A program made the translations under genes and the position numbers. Shown here one piece after another: positions 27,696-37,512 of a stretch of 58,997 nt of DNA. The stretch's first letter is position 1, and each line of letters begins with the position of its first letter. Below the pieces are notes generated by a model. The model saw only the letters and a list, made by a program, of their open reading frames with translations. It was not told the origin of the DNA and made no database searches. Origin of the DNA: Gammaproteobacteria bacterium (GTDB lineage: Bacteria; Pseudomonadota; Gammaproteobacteria; S012-40). The stretch is taken from contig JALUUH010000036.1 of the NCBI GenBank assembly GCA_027021445.1, forward strand, positions 1-58,997, read 5' to 3'.

Positions 27696-29138
27696 CTATG
27701 TTTTCGGGCTTATTGCCCGACCATATTTTTCTAACTCCTGTAAAAGTGAAATATTCACATTATTTTCTTGGTTGTTTTTTAATCGCTCGATTTTTGCAAA
27801 ATACTCTGCAAAACTTAGGATTGAGGTTTCTGGCTTATTTAGACGACTCAGCCGAAACGCTTGCCACATTTCTTTTTCGTCAGCGCTTAATGACTCAGGC
27901 CAGTTGCGTGCTTTGTAACGAAATAACATCTCGGCCAAACGATCATCTTCAAATACCATCTCATACCCTAGCAACTCATTAGATGATAGCGAATGAACAT
28001 GATCCATGCTCTCTCTATCGGCTGCACCAAAAAAAGAACCGCCATAAAGCATATAATCCGGATCCAAGCTCGGTTCAAATTTAGTTGCAGAAAAAACCTG
28101 TTGTAATTTTTCAGCAATGGATTCTTGAGCTGTAATAAAATTTAAATGCTGTTTGCAAACGGCCATATCTATACCATAGCGTTGCGCGATATCAGGTTGC
28201 AAAGTATTGACGGGAGAAACGATAGGACACTTATTGGCATGCACCGTTTTTAACGATATGCGCATTTGGTCTGTAGGAAGCTCCGCTTTAGGGGTAAAAA
28301 TTCGCTTCGCGATTTCTTCGCTACTTAATAAATAAAGCGACTCTGGGTTCTCAGACAAATCAAAAACGATAATCCCATTCTTGTTTGTTGGATGCATAGC
28401 AAGCGGAACAACTATTGCCATATTTCCACGATCTGAAGGATACATACCCGAAATATGTAATACCGGCTTCTTTTCCTTAATATTCAACATCGAAAAAATA
28501 CTGCTTTTAGATCGGTTATTAAACGCATAATCATAAAGCCGTGGTTGCTTGTCTTTAATAAGTTTAGCAACAGCAATCGTTGCATACACATCTGAAAGTG
28601 CATCATGTGCCGATTCATGGTTTAGATTATTCGCTGCGCTTAAATCTTCTAATCGAATACTTGGAGAGCCATCTTCATGCGCCGGCCAAACTAAGCCTTC
28701 TGGACGCAATGCACGTGTTAGACGAACCACATCGATTAAGTCCCATCTTGAGCAACCGTTACGCCATTCACGCGCGTAGGGGTCGAATAAATTCCGATAC
28801 AGGCTGTAACGCGTAAACTCATCATCAAAACGAATATTATTGTATCCCACAACACAGGTATTCGGTTCGGAAAACTGCTGATTAATAACATTGATAAACT
28901 CAGCCTCAGGCATACCTTCTTTTATTACTTTTTGCGGCGTTATACCGGTAATTAAGCATGCTTCAGGCTGCGGTAAAAAGTCATCCGCCAATTGACAATA
29001 AATCATCAGTGGCTCACCAATGATATTTAAATCCAGATCCGTGCGCACACCTGCAAACTGCGAAATTCTATCCACTTTAGGGTTTGCACCAAAGGTCTCG
29101 TAGTCATACCAATACAAGGTATTTTTTTGCACAAGCAT
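27696..29138 (-). CDS. sbcB: Exodeoxyribonuclease I
   Basis: 480 residues, the full length of ExoI, which degrades single-stranded DNA 3' to 5' in mismatch repair and recombination. The DEDDh active-site motifs are visible: YDYETFGANP near residue 11 (Asp, Glu), GYNNIRFDDEF near 98-108, and HDALSDVYAT near 180 (His, Asp). The ExoI-specific C-terminal region is recognised by RYKARNWPESLS and EMWQAFR. It stands alone between the repeat element and the symporter gene. Confidence 0.96.
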   Translation of the reverse strand: MLVQKNTLYWYDYETFGANPKVDRISQFAGVRTDLDLNIIGEPLMIYCQLADDFLPQPEACLITGITPQKVIKEGMPEAEFINVINQQFSEPNTCVVGYNNIRFDDEFTRYSLYRNLFDPYAREWRNGCSRWDLIDVVRLTRALRPEGLVWPAHEDGSPSIRLEDLSAANNLNHESAHDALSDVYATIAVAKLIKDKQPRLYDYAFNNRSKSSIFSMLNIKEKKPVLHISGMYPSDRGNMAIVVPLAMHPTNKNGIIVFDLSENPESLYLLSSEEIAKRIFTPKAELPTDQMRISLKTVHANKCPIVSPVNTLQPDIAQRYGIDMAVCKQHLNFITAQESIAEKLQQVFSATKFEPSLDPDYMLYGGSFFGAADRESMDHVHSLSSNELLGYEMVFEDDRLAEMLFRYKARNWPESLSADEKEMWQAFRLSRLNKPETSILSFAEYFAKIERLKNNQENNVNISLLQELEKYGRAISPKT

Positions 29139-29174
29139 TTACTCTATTTTTTTTGCGCGAATCACTTTTCTCAA

Positions 29175-30479
29175 TTATGCTGAACCTTTATGTGGCAGAT
29201 GGACGTCTTCTACGCTACCAGCATTTGGATCATTAAATATCTCCATAGATATACTGTCTTCAGAGCGCGCAACAATTGTGGTTATCGCAGCATCTCCAGT
29301 GACATTTACGGCAGTACGCATCATATCAAGCAAACGATCAACGCCCATAATCAATGCAATACCTTCAACCGGCAAACCAACCTGGTTAAACACCATTGCA
29401 AGCATTATCAAACCTACACCGGGCACCCCTGCGGTACCTATCGAGGCTAATACAGCCATTCCGATGACCGTTAAATAGCCTGCCAAGCCCAGCTCAATAC
29501 CATAAACATTGGCAATAAATACAGTCGCAACACCTTGCATAATCGCAGTACCATCCATATTTATAGTCGCACCAAATGGAACAATAAAAGACGCTGTTGA
29601 ATTATCAACCCCTAGACGTTTTTCAGTTGCTCTTAGGGTAATAGGTATCGTGGCATTTGAACTTGAAGTACTAAATGCAAAAATTTGCACGGTTCTAAGC
29701 TTGCGTAAAAATTGTAACGGGCTTACTTTTCCTAACAACTTTAGCAATAACATTAAGGTTCCAGTGGCATGCATTATCAACACAATCGCAACCACAGCAA
29801 AATAACTAATCATTGGCAATATAAGTCCAAGGCCTTGCAATGAAAAAGTTTTCGCCATCAAGGCAAATACACCATAAGGAGCAATATGCATCACCACGTT
29901 CACTACTTGCATCATGACATCATTAAGCTTTTCTGCACCATCAGAAATAGACTTCCCCTTAGACCCCAGCATTAAGATGCAAACTGCAAATAAAATAGTA
30001 AAAAAGATAATCTGCAACATATTTCCATTTGCATACGCCGCGACTGGATTACTCGGAACCAAGTCTATAATGACTTGAGTTAACGGCGGAGCAACAGGTG
30101 CAGTAAATTCACTCTTAGAGGCTTCGGCAAGTTCAAAACCTTGCCCAGGCCCAACAATAGTGGCAACCGAAATTGCAAGCGTAATAGCGAGGGCTGTTGT
30201 TAACATAAAAAGCAAAAATGCTTTGAAACCAACTCGGCCTAATTTATTAATATCCCCAATGCCGCATACACCGGAGATCAAAGAAAAAGTCACTAATGGT
30301 ACGACCAACATTTTTAGCAGGCTAATAAACAGAGCACCAGCAACATGAAAAATACCATTCACGAAATAGTCATTGATGAATTTCACGTCACTCGCGAATG
30401 CATTAATCAAGCTTCCAAGCACTAGTCCTGCTGCCATCCAAACGAGAATTTTGCTTGTCATTGTCATTTTGCTACTCAT
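29175..30479 (-). CDS. Dicarboxylate/amino acid:cation symporter (DAACS family)
   Basis: 434 residues with the GltP/DctA fold: eight membrane helices and two re-entrant loops. The HP1 tip SSSNATIP, the unwound NMDGT of TM7 that binds sodium in this family, and the HP2 tip ASIGTAGVPG are all intact, as is the substrate-contacting DRLLDMMRTAVNV in TM8 with its Asp/Arg pair. It should import an acidic or small neutral amino acid or a C4 dicarboxylate with sodium or protons. The Arg in TM8 favours an acidic substrate. AAGGAG precedes the ATG. Confidence 0.93.
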   Translation of the reverse strand: MSSKMTMTSKILVWMAAGLVLGSLINAFASDVKFINDYFVNGIFHVAGALFISLLKMLVVPLVTFSLISGVCGIGDINKLGRVGFKAFLLFMLTTALAITLAISVATIVGPGQGFELAEASKSEFTAPVAPPLTQVIIDLVPSNPVAAYANGNMLQIIFFTILFAVCILMLGSKGKSISDGAEKLNDVMMQVVNVVMHIAPYGVFALMAKTFSLQGLGLILPMISYFAVVAIVLIMHATGTLMLLLKLLGKVSPLQFLRKLRTVQIFAFSTSSSNATIPITLRATEKRLGVDNSTASFIVPFGATINMDGTAIMQGVATVFIANVYGIELGLAGYLTVIGMAVLASIGTAGVPGVGLIMLAMVFNQVGLPVEGIALIMGVDRLLDMMRTAVNVTGDAAITTIVARSEDSISMEIFNDPNAGSVEDVHLPHKGSA

Positions 30480-30550
30480 GAATTACTCTTACTCCTTAAA
30501 AACAGGTTTATCTCATTGCTTCATTGCAACAAAAATGCCTCTGTAACAAA

Positions 30551-31636
30551 TTAATGTCCAGCTTGCTTATCTCGTGGTAGATTCGGTTCAGGTGCCGTCG
30601 GCCAAGCATTCAACACCGCTTTAACCAACGTTGCGAGCGGAATCGCAAAAAATACTCCCCAAAAACCCCAAAACCCACCAAATACTATAATTGCTATAAT
30701 TATCGCAACAGGGTGAAGATTCACTGCCTCGGAAAAAAGCAGAGGTACTAGCACATTACCATCCAAAGCCTGAACAATCCCATACGCAAGCATGAGATAA
30801 GCAAACTCGGAACCCCAACCCCACTGAAAAAAGGCAACCATCGCAACGGGCACCGTAACAACCGTTGCACCCACATAGGGTACTAAAACCGACAAACCGA
30901 CTAACAAGCCCAGTAAAGCGGCATAGTTTAATCCCATTACCGCAAATACAATCCATGAACATACGCCAATAATGATAATTTCAAGTACTTTTCCACGCAC
31001 ATAATTACCGATTTGATCATCCATTTCAGCCCAGACTTGAGCCACCAATACGCGCTCATCAGGTAAAAACATGGTCAACCATGAAACAATTTTCTTTTTG
31101 TCTTTGAGAAAAAAGAACACAAGAAGAAGGATAAGAATCAGGTAAACGGCCCACGTTAATAACCCCTTCAATGAAGAAAGTGAAAGCTGTAAGACATGCT
31201 GTCCATAGCTGCCCAGCTCAGAACCCACTTTCACCATTAACTCTTTTATTTGTGCTTCATTAACATAACCTGGATAGGCCTGCGGTAACTCCAGCAATGC
31301 TTTTTGTACGCGCAACAGCATTTTAGGTAGCTCACCGATAAATTGTGTTATCTGTTCAGACAACAACGGTAGCATACCGATAGCGGCAACCACCATCAGG
31401 CATACAAAACATAAATACACAAACACCGCAGATATAACGCGAGAAAACCCTCTGCGCTCAATCCTTAATACACCCTCTTCAAGTAAATAGGCAATGACAA
31501 TACTAGCCAGTAAAGGCAACAGCATATTGCCCATAAATATGACAACACCAAATACGGTCAATAATAAAATGGCTAATATCAGTACTTGTGGATTGGAGAA
31601 ATGCCTCTCGTACCAAATTTTAAGCATTTCAATCAT
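30551..31636 (-). CDS. AI-2E family transporter (PerM/UPF0118)
   Basis: 361 residues with about eight membrane helices and the family layout: two N-terminal helices (VLILAILLLTVFGVVIFMG, LLPLLASIVIAYLLEEGV), a long amphipathic stretch with the LPQAYPGYVNEAQ region, and the C-terminal PYVGATVVTVPVAM and PLLFSEAVNLHPVAIIIAIIVFGGFWGFWGV block that defines the family. Members have been linked to autoinducer-2 export or Na+/H+ antiport, and the substrate here is unknown. CAAGGAGAG lies upstream. It is followed by a 71-base gap to the symporter gene on the same strand. Confidence 0.9.
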   Translation of the reverse strand: MIEMLKIWYERHFSNPQVLILAILLLTVFGVVIFMGNMLLPLLASIVIAYLLEEGVLRIERRGFSRVISAVFVYLCFVCLMVVAAIGMLPLLSEQITQFIGELPKMLLRVQKALLELPQAYPGYVNEAQIKELMVKVGSELGSYGQHVLQLSLSSLKGLLTWAVYLILILLLVFFFLKDKKKIVSWLTMFLPDERVLVAQVWAEMDDQIGNYVRGKVLEIIIIGVCSWIVFAVMGLNYAALLGLLVGLSVLVPYVGATVVTVPVAMVAFFQWGWGSEFAYLMLAYGIVQALDGNVLVPLLFSEAVNLHPVAIIIAIIVFGGFWGFWGVFFAIPLATLVKAVLNAWPTAPEPNLPRDKQAGH

Positions 31637-31698
31637 GAACAGTTCTCTCCTTGAGCGACGATTTTATTTTCTTCTTTTAGGTCTAATCACCCACCAGG

Positions 31699-32598
31699 TC
31701 AGGGGTGCTCTTCGCAGTATTGACGCGCAAACTCTAACAACTCCTCCATCGCCAATTGGCGAAATTTTTGTTTTTGATGAACAAACGAAAAGGGCCTCGT
31801 CAGCGGAGGATCCAGTGGAATAGCCTTAAGAGTATTCAACTTGATTTCTTTAACCAAGGTAGCATGAGAAAGCACGGTTATGCCAATTCCCGCTTCCACG
31901 GCTCCTTTGATCGCTTCGGGACTACCGAGTTCCATGATCACATTTAACTCATTCGAGTTAAGCCCTATTTGATTCAAGTATTCAACGATGACTTCTCGTG
32001 TTCCCGAGCCTTCTTCACGAAATATATATGGGAAATCCAGTAAGCGTTGTGCAGGTAAAAGATCAAATTCAGCCAATGGATGACCTGGGGGCACAATCGC
32101 GACTAACTGATCCGTCTTGCAATGCTCAACCGAAAGATTTTTATTGGCCACCGGCGCTTCTACAACACCCAGATCAATAATGTTATTTTCCACCATTGAT
32201 ACAATGCCTTCAGTATTCGAAACCTTTAGGCGTACACTCACATCGGGGTATTTATTTTTAAAATCCCCCAGTAATGAGGGCAACATATATTCAGCAATCG
32301 TGGTACTAGCGCCCAATATAAGGATACCGCTAACTTCCCCAGTAAGCTCACGCACGGAATTTTCCATTTCCGCATAAAGCTCAAAGATACGGCCAGCATG
32401 CTCATGCACCTTTCTACCCGCTTCAGTTAAGCTAATTCGATTATGCGTGCGATCAAACAAACGCGTATTGAAATATTCCTCGAGCTGTCGTACCTGGAAC
32501 GTTACTGCGGGCTGGGTCATATGAAGCGCTTCAGCCGCTTTAGTAAAACTAAGCAAACGAGCAACGGCATGAAAAACTTGAAGTCTTCGATCTGCCAT
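31699..32598 (-). CDS. LysR family transcriptional regulator
   Basis: 299 residues. The winged HTH is at the N-terminus (LLSFTKAAEALHMTQPAVTFQVRQLE), followed by the linker helix and the substrate-binding domain (from about residue 92, GILILGASTTIAEYMLP). The effector domain resembles the CysB/CbbR-like group (SNTEGIVSMVENNIIDLGVVEAP, REEGSGTREVI). The regulated genes are not obvious: the AI-2E permease and the symporter follow in the same direction, and a divergent Ig/Kelch lipoprotein starts 270 bases away. TAAAGGATTTTC precedes the ATG. Confidence 0.94.
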   Translation of the reverse strand: MADRRLQVFHAVARLLSFTKAAEALHMTQPAVTFQVRQLEEYFNTRLFDRTHNRISLTEAGRKVHEHAGRIFELYAEMENSVRELTGEVSGILILGASTTIAEYMLPSLLGDFKNKYPDVSVRLKVSNTEGIVSMVENNIIDLGVVEAPVANKNLSVEHCKTDQLVAIVPPGHPLAEFDLLPAQRLLDFPYIFREEGSGTREVIVEYLNQIGLNSNELNVIMELGSPEAIKGAVEAGIGITVLSHATLVKEIKLNTLKAIPLDPPLTRPFSFVHQKQKFRQLAMEELLEFARQYCEEHP

Positions 32599-32869
32599 GA
32601 AAATCCTTTAGAAGCACCTGAGGCGAATAGCCCCCCTTGTCGGTATAAAGCCTTTACGGCAGGGCGCTTACATCACTAATAAGTTAAATTTTGGAAGTCG
32701 ATAATATCAGTTAATTTAAAGAATGAATACCCCGATGACCCGACAAACAAGCCAGGTAAACTCATGATTAAATAATCCTAGATTCCATGATAAGAGATTG
32801 TTGTGTAAGATACTTTTCTGCTGGTTCTTAGCGCCCACAGAAAAACCACAAAACCTGAGACCGTAGTCC

Positions 32870-35851
32870 ATGAAAAAAAGATCACTGACATTTATCTTAT
32901 TGTTTTTAATAGCATTTACCACTATTTCCTGCGGCAAAGGAGAGAAGTCTGCCAGCTCATCGCTCTTTATCGTCGCATTAAACACGGGCGACACCATTAA
33001 CTCCATTGAAGTTGATAAATCAGTCTCACTGAATGCAATAGTCGTTTATAACGACGCAAGTGAAGTCAATATTGCTCAATCCGCTCAATGGGTATCTTCA
33101 AATACGACAGTGGCAACCGTTGATGACAAAGGCATCCTATATGCGCATCAGCCAGGACTAGTAACCATTACTCTAAGCTTTGCTGAATTCACCCGACAGA
33201 TAAGGATTAATGTTCTGCCCAAAATTGTCAAATTAGAATTTATTCATGAAACCCCGATAGAGGATGTACGATTTGAACAAGGCGACGAGATAAATCTAGG
33301 ATTAATCGCAATATTTAGTGACGCCACAAGGCTTGATGTGCTGCGCAAAGCGTCCTGGAAAAGCTCAGACACCGACATCGCAAAGATTGAAGCAGCCGGA
33401 AAAATCAAAGGAATTTCCAGCGGTGAGGTAACGATATCGGTTAACTTTAGAGACATTTCGGCAACACTGGATTTATCTGTAGTCGGCCCCATAAATAATA
33501 CCATTACGGCGCTATCAAACTCACTCGAACTGGATCAGACGATTCAACTAGATGTTTCCTTGACATTCTCCGATGGCCTCGAAAAAACGATTACTGAAAA
33601 CTTAAACTGGAATTATGATAAATATTTTGTCAAAATTGATAACAATAACTTACTCACCACTATTAACTCTGGCACCACAAAAATCTCGGCCATATATAAA
33701 GGCATACAATTCGACTACGAGGTAATCATAAACCCTTATCTCGACTTATTTTTAACATCTGACTCTGTAAAAAAAACCGAACTTAGTTGGAATAAAAGAG
33801 CACCGAATAAGTTTACGCTCTATCGAAAAACCAATGCAAGCATTAGTGTTGATGACAACGGTAAAATCACAATTAACCAAGATTTAGAAATTATCGATTT
33901 ACCCGAATCTAGCAATATTTACAATGAACTCACCCAAAAAAATAGCTACACCTTTACAAACCTAGATCGCAACACAGATTATTATTTTAGAATTGAAGCC
34001 ATCATCAATGGCGAGCTGCAATTAAGCAACAATCAACTAAAAGTCAGGCCAAGAATCAATCAATGGCATTCCAACCCATTTCCGCCCGAACAATCTGAGC
34101 AACGAGGCAGCCTTATGCTGGATGGCCAATTTTATACCTTGGGAGGACAGCAAACAATTGAAGAAAAAACAAACTATAGGGATAACCTTAGCTATAATAA
34201 TTTATCCACCCGACAAAATTTTTTACTTTCTGGATTAAAATTCCCAACCAGTAATATGGCGGTATGCGCTGACAATAATTATATCTATTTACTGGGCGGA
34301 AGAATTTTCACAACAACCAACGTCGGAACTGAAGAAAAACCTATTGAAGAAGAAGCAGTCGAAACATCGTCGCAGAATGAGCGTTATGATCTATCGAGTA
34401 ATAGTTGGGAGAGTGTAAAGGCAATGCCGGTTGCACTCGAAGGCCATCAATGTGCGATTTTCAATAAAGAAATTTATGTCTTTGGTGGCCACAATGAAAC
34501 CGGTATTTCGGACTCAATACATATCTACAATATTGCCAATCAAGAGTGGACAACAGCAGCAACGCCGATGAATTCACCCCGAACAGAATTCAGTTTAGCC
34601 AGTAATGGGGAGCTTTTTTATCTATCTGGAGGCAAGACTAATGCAGACAGCTTTGTAAAAACCGTTGAGTCTTATGATCCTGAACTAGAGCCGTCTGAGC
34701 AATGGACAAGCTTAAGCGACTTACCTCTCTCGCTCGCCCATCATAGCAGTGTTTTCCATGCCAACAAGCTCTATGTCATCGGCGGTGAAACAGATGCAAA
34801 CAATTCAAGCTCCGAGGTTTTTGTTTACGAGGACTCTGACAAGCTCTGGTCTACGTTAGGCAACTTAAGCACTAAACGATCCAGACACGATTCTTTTATT
34901 CATAACTCAAAATTATATATCGTAGCAGGACTTGATTTGACAGCAGGAACATCTGTTTACACTGAAAAAACTGAAATTTATGATTTAAAAAAATCGTCTT
35001 GGTTAGTTACCGAGCCTCCGCCTATTAACGCTAAAGCCCTTGGCCCTATATCTGCGAGCACTACTGCGGGAAATAAAATTTATCTCATCCATGCTATCAA
35101 TGATAATGAAAGTGAACACGAGATAATCACCTTTAATACAACAAGCAATGCATGGCTTCAAACCGGCCTTTCATTAAGCAATAAAAAATATCCTAAGGCC
35201 GTTACTGTTAGCAATAGGATTTATGTCTTCGCTGAAGACAATTTTGTTACTACAATGCAATCATTTGATCCTACGCAAGAAACCTTTCATTGGGAACTAG
35301 AAAAAAATGGGCCGCCTGAAAATGCGCGCTTTAGCAGTATTACCACTGCTGGCGACAACATCTATTTAACAGGAGGTTTTCCTAACGAACAAGCTCATGT
35401 TTTCAATACGGTCAATAAAACCTGGTCAACCACAAGCCTGCAATCAATGCCAAGAGGAAATAACTCTACAGCGGTCACTTTAGGCGACTTTATCTATGTT
35501 ATGGGCGGACGCATTGGCAATTCAACGAATGCAACAAACTCGGTAGAAAGATATAATCTAACTTCCGATCAATGGGAAATTGTCACTCCCATGCAGAGGC
35601 GAAGAGCATCTGCTAGCAGCAAGGTCATTAATGGAAAAATCTATGTATTCGGCGGCGAAAGCTCAGAAGTATTGAGTTCCGTAGAAGTATTTGATCCGTT
35701 AACCAACACCTGGATAGAGATAACCGATATGCCGAGAAAAAGAGCTGGTATGAGCAGTGAGATGATGAATGATATGATTTACTTCTTTGGGGGTTTTACA
35801 GAAGCGGGAGGCAAGCAAACCTCGCTATCAACTATCGACATTTTCCGCTAA
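32870..35851 (+). CDS. Large lipoprotein with bacterial Ig-like, FN3-like and Kelch repeats
   Basis: 993 residues. A signal peptide ends in FTTISCGKG, where the Cys about residue 21 is a plausible lipid attachment site (the lipobox is non-canonical, TIS-C). Three BIG2-type Ig-like domains follow (about 28-110, 115-200, 205-290), each with the V-A/K-I-D-x-x-G-x-I/L and GxxxIxxxF pattern. A short FN3-like domain covers about 295-390 (YFRIEAIINGELQLSNNQ). From about 420 to 993 there are at least nine Kelch units recognised by GG doublets and distant Trp/Tyr (YVFGGHNETG, YVIGGETD, YVMGGRIG, YVFGGESSE, YFFGGFTEAGG), enough for one or two beta-propellers. It is probably a surface or periplasmic adhesion or carbohydrate-binding protein. 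Codon use is more A/T-rich than purL. Confidence 0.85.
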   Translation: MKKRSLTFILLFLIAFTTISCGKGEKSASSSLFIVALNTGDTINSIEVDKSVSLNAIVVYNDASEVNIAQSAQWVSSNTTVATVDDKGILYAHQPGLVTITLSFAEFTRQIRINVLPKIVKLEFIHETPIEDVRFEQGDEINLGLIAIFSDATRLDVLRKASWKSSDTDIAKIEAAGKIKGISSGEVTISVNFRDISATLDLSVVGPINNTITALSNSLELDQTIQLDVSLTFSDGLEKTITENLNWNYDKYFVKIDNNNLLTTINSGTTKISAIYKGIQFDYEVIINPYLDLFLTSDSVKKTELSWNKRAPNKFTLYRKTNASISVDDNGKITINQDLEIIDLPESSNIYNELTQKNSYTFTNLDRNTDYYFRIEAIINGELQLSNNQLKVRPRINQWHSNPFPPEQSEQRGSLMLDGQFYTLGGQQTIEEKTNYRDNLSYNNLSTRQNFLLSGLKFPTSNMAVCADNNYIYLLGGRIFTTTNVGTEEKPIEEEAVETSSQNERYDLSSNSWESVKAMPVALEGHQCAIFNKEIYVFGGHNETGISDSIHIYNIANQEWTTAATPMNSPRTEFSLASNGELFYLSGGKTNADSFVKTVESYDPELEPSEQWTSLSDLPLSLAHHSSVFHANKLYVIGGETDANNSSSEVFVYEDSDKLWSTLGNLSTKRSRHDSFIHNSKLYIVAGLDLTAGTSVYTEKTEIYDLKKSSWLVTEPPPINAKALGPISASTTAGNKIYLIHAINDNESEHEIITFNTTSNAWLQTGLSLSNKKYPKAVTVSNRIYVFAEDNFVTTMQSFDPTQETFHWELEKNGPPENARFSSITTAGDNIYLTGGFPNEQAHVFNTVNKTWSTTSLQSMPRGNNSTAVTLGDFIYVMGGRIGNSTNATNSVERYNLTSDQWEIVTPMQRRRASASSKVINGKIYVFGGESSEVLSSVEVFDPLTNTWIEITDMPRKRAGMSSEMMNDMIYFFGGFTEAGGKQTSLSTIDIFR

Positions 35852-36293
35852 ATGAACACTCAACTCCAGCAAACACTTTATACTCAAACCTAGATCTCAA
35901 ACGCCACGGGTATAGCTCGATAATAACGCTTCTTTTATATGCCTATCACTCAGTAAAGTAAGAAATGGCATATAAACGATAAGGTGAAAAAACCTGGCAG
36001 GAAACCCATTAAGAAACATAACTTTTAATACGCGCCCTAACGGCATTTAGCTTTCTGATTCTTATGTCTTTTTTCTCTTTTCTGAGAGCCTCGACCACGC
36101 AAACTACAAAAATCATACATACAGCCATTAAGAATAAAGTCATATTATTAAAAACACTTCCTTAACTCATTATAGGATTGCCAAAAACCCAAGTGGGTGA
36201 GCAAAATAATCCTTCTTATAAGAGCCTTTGTCAAGCTTTTGCTGTATAAAAAAGGCGAGACACTCAGAATCTTATGAAAATGACTTACTGCTG
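35852..36293. other. A/T-rich convergent intergenic region with a possible small gene
   Basis: About 440 bases between the convergent Kelch lipoprotein and the 17-haem operon. Apart from the small frame at 36009-36143 I see no recognisable feature and no strong terminator. Confidence 0.5.
36009..36143 (-). CDS. Possible small membrane protein, 44 residues
   Basis: ATG at 36143, stop at 36009. The first 20 residues are a hydrophobic helix (MTLFLMAVCMIFVVCVV), the rest is strongly basic (EALRKEKKDIRIRKLNAVR). GGAAGTG lies 11 bases upstream, a little far for a ribosome site. No homolog is known to me. It could be a small regulatory membrane peptide or chance, and the clean helix plus cationic tail is the only support. 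Confidence 0.35.
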   Translation of the reverse strand: MTLFLMAVCMIFVVCVVEALRKEKKDIRIRKLNAVRARIKSYVS

Positions 36294-36716
36294 TTATTTA
36301 TTCACTCTTATGACAATATTTTTTGACGCTTCATCAGCCATTAATAAGTAATTAACGGGTTGCTTAAAACGAATGGTAAGATAAGACTCCCCTACCACCA
36401 TGGCTTCGTATGCGATATCAGTCATTAACTGAGATTGCAATATATCTGGCACAATAGTTTCGCTGCCGAAATAATGATTGGCATTAATTTCAAACCAACT
36501 ATTGACTCCTAGCGACACCTGCACAAGTTCCGTTTTTTCTTTGGGAAAATGATCAATATACTCAAATGGCAACGATAATTGTATCGTATAAATAAAGCTC
36601 TCAGAGGTATCGGATATAAAAACATCTTCGATAAGAGTCGTTGGTTTAGCAACAAGCATAACGCCCGCAATAACGACGACGGAACCCAACAGAACAAGTA
36701 AGATATTTATTCGCAT
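36294..36716 (-). CDS. Small membrane-anchored protein with AMIN-like beta domain
   Basis: 140 residues. One N-terminal helix (INILLVLLGSVVVIAGVMLV) serves as an anchor or signal. The rest forms alternating strands (FIYTIQLSLPFEYIDHFP, LVQVSLGVNSWFEI, SYLTIRFKQPVNYLL, KNIVIRVNK). The order and spacing mirror the N-terminal domain of the upstream gene (LTLFFNREIEYMGHRP, IQVKML, LVIMFDRVVQFEI, ISINISK), so the two domains look paralogous. The pattern recalls AMIN-type domains that bind envelope polymers, but I cannot prove the family. I used the ATG at 36716, with a GTG two codons upstream as alternative. It is the last gene of the three-gene operon. Confidence 0.6.
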   Translation of the reverse strand: MRINILLVLLGSVVVIAGVMLVAKPTTLIEDVFISDTSESFIYTIQLSLPFEYIDHFPKEKTELVQVSLGVNSWFEINANHYFGSETIVPDILQSQLMTDIAYEAMVVGESYLTIRFKQPVNYLLMADEASKNIVIRVNK

Positions 36717-36729
36717 AACCACCGCTTTT

Positions 36730-37512
36730 TTACTCGACTTTTATTTTTTCTAAAATCTTCTGCTTTATTTTTATAGACATTAATCGTTGTTGCACTACTT
36801 TTTTACGATCTGATTTAGGATAAAGAGTGAGGTAACTCTCGTATTCCTTGAGCGCCAGATCAGGTTGTCCATTTCTTTCACGTGAAAGCGCTAATAGTTC
36901 TTTAGCTTTTCGCTCATAAGTACTTTCGTTAAGATTCAAAAATTGCGTAAAAATCAAAATCGCATCTGTATTTCTACCATCCTTAAGCGCATGCTCACCT
37001 TCGCTATACAAATCTTTAGTATTTTCTTCAGAAGAAAATATTATTGACTTGCTTGTTAAGCCTTTTTTTCGCCGTTTTTTATTTTTCTGAAAAATATTTT
37101 TTTTAGAGATATTGATAGATATTTTGTCATATCGTTTTATTGGTTCTATTTCGAATTGTACAACCCGGTCAAACATTATGACTAAAAAAGGGCCTCCTGG
37201 CACGCTTGCTTCATACACTGCTTTTTCAATACCATGATTTTTCGCATCATTAAAAACAAGCGATTCTCGGTTTTTTTCAGGTTTTCTTAAATTTTTTTGA
37301 TCGAGCATTTTAACTTGAATAAACTTTCCTTCGTTTAGTGGCCTGTGTCCCATATATTCAATTTCTCGATTAAAAAAAAGGGTAAGCCTAAAACCATACT
37401 TGGATTCATAAATATCATAGTCTTTCAATACATTTTTAGCGTACGCAAACTGACCAAGTAAAAACAACATGAAACTAAAAAAGTAAATTATTTTTATATG
37501 ACACCCATTCAT
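36730..37512 (-). CDS. Exported protein: AMIN-like domain plus TPR-like repeats
   Basis: 260 residues. A signal peptide (CHIKIIYFFSFMLFLLGQFAYA) is followed by a beta domain of about 110 residues resembling the next gene's domain, a basic linker (KKNIFQKNKKRRKKG) and two helix-turn-helix units of TPR type at about 165-245 (YSEGEHALKDGRNTDAILIFTQFLNL, ALKEYESYLTLYP). TPR units usually mediate protein contacts, which suits an assembly partner of the cytochrome encoded immediately upstream. Its ATG overlaps the cytochrome stop (ATGA), strongly suggesting coupled translation. The function is inferred from context only. Confidence 0.65.
   Translation of the reverse strand: MNGCHIKIIYFFSFMLFLLGQFAYAKNVLKDYDIYESKYGFRLTLFFNREIEYMGHRPLNEGKFIQVKMLDQKNLRKPEKNRESLVFNDAKNHGIEKAVYEASVPGGPFLVIMFDRVVQFEIEPIKRYDKISINISKKNIFQKNKKRRKKGLTSKSIIFSSEENTKDLYSEGEHALKDGRNTDAILIFTQFLNLNESTYERKAKELLALSRERNGQPDLALKEYESYLTLYPKSDRKKVVQQRLMSIKIKQKILEKIKVE

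Noticed and set aside
27628-27982. Plus-strand frames inside the 3' end of sbcB and the adjacent repeat
   Set aside because: They are antisense to sbcB or use repeat sequence, without homology or ribosome sites.
32716-33006. 96-codon minus frame opposite the start of the Kelch lipoprotein gene
   Set aside because: It lies over the lipoprotein signal-peptide region and has no credible start or domain.
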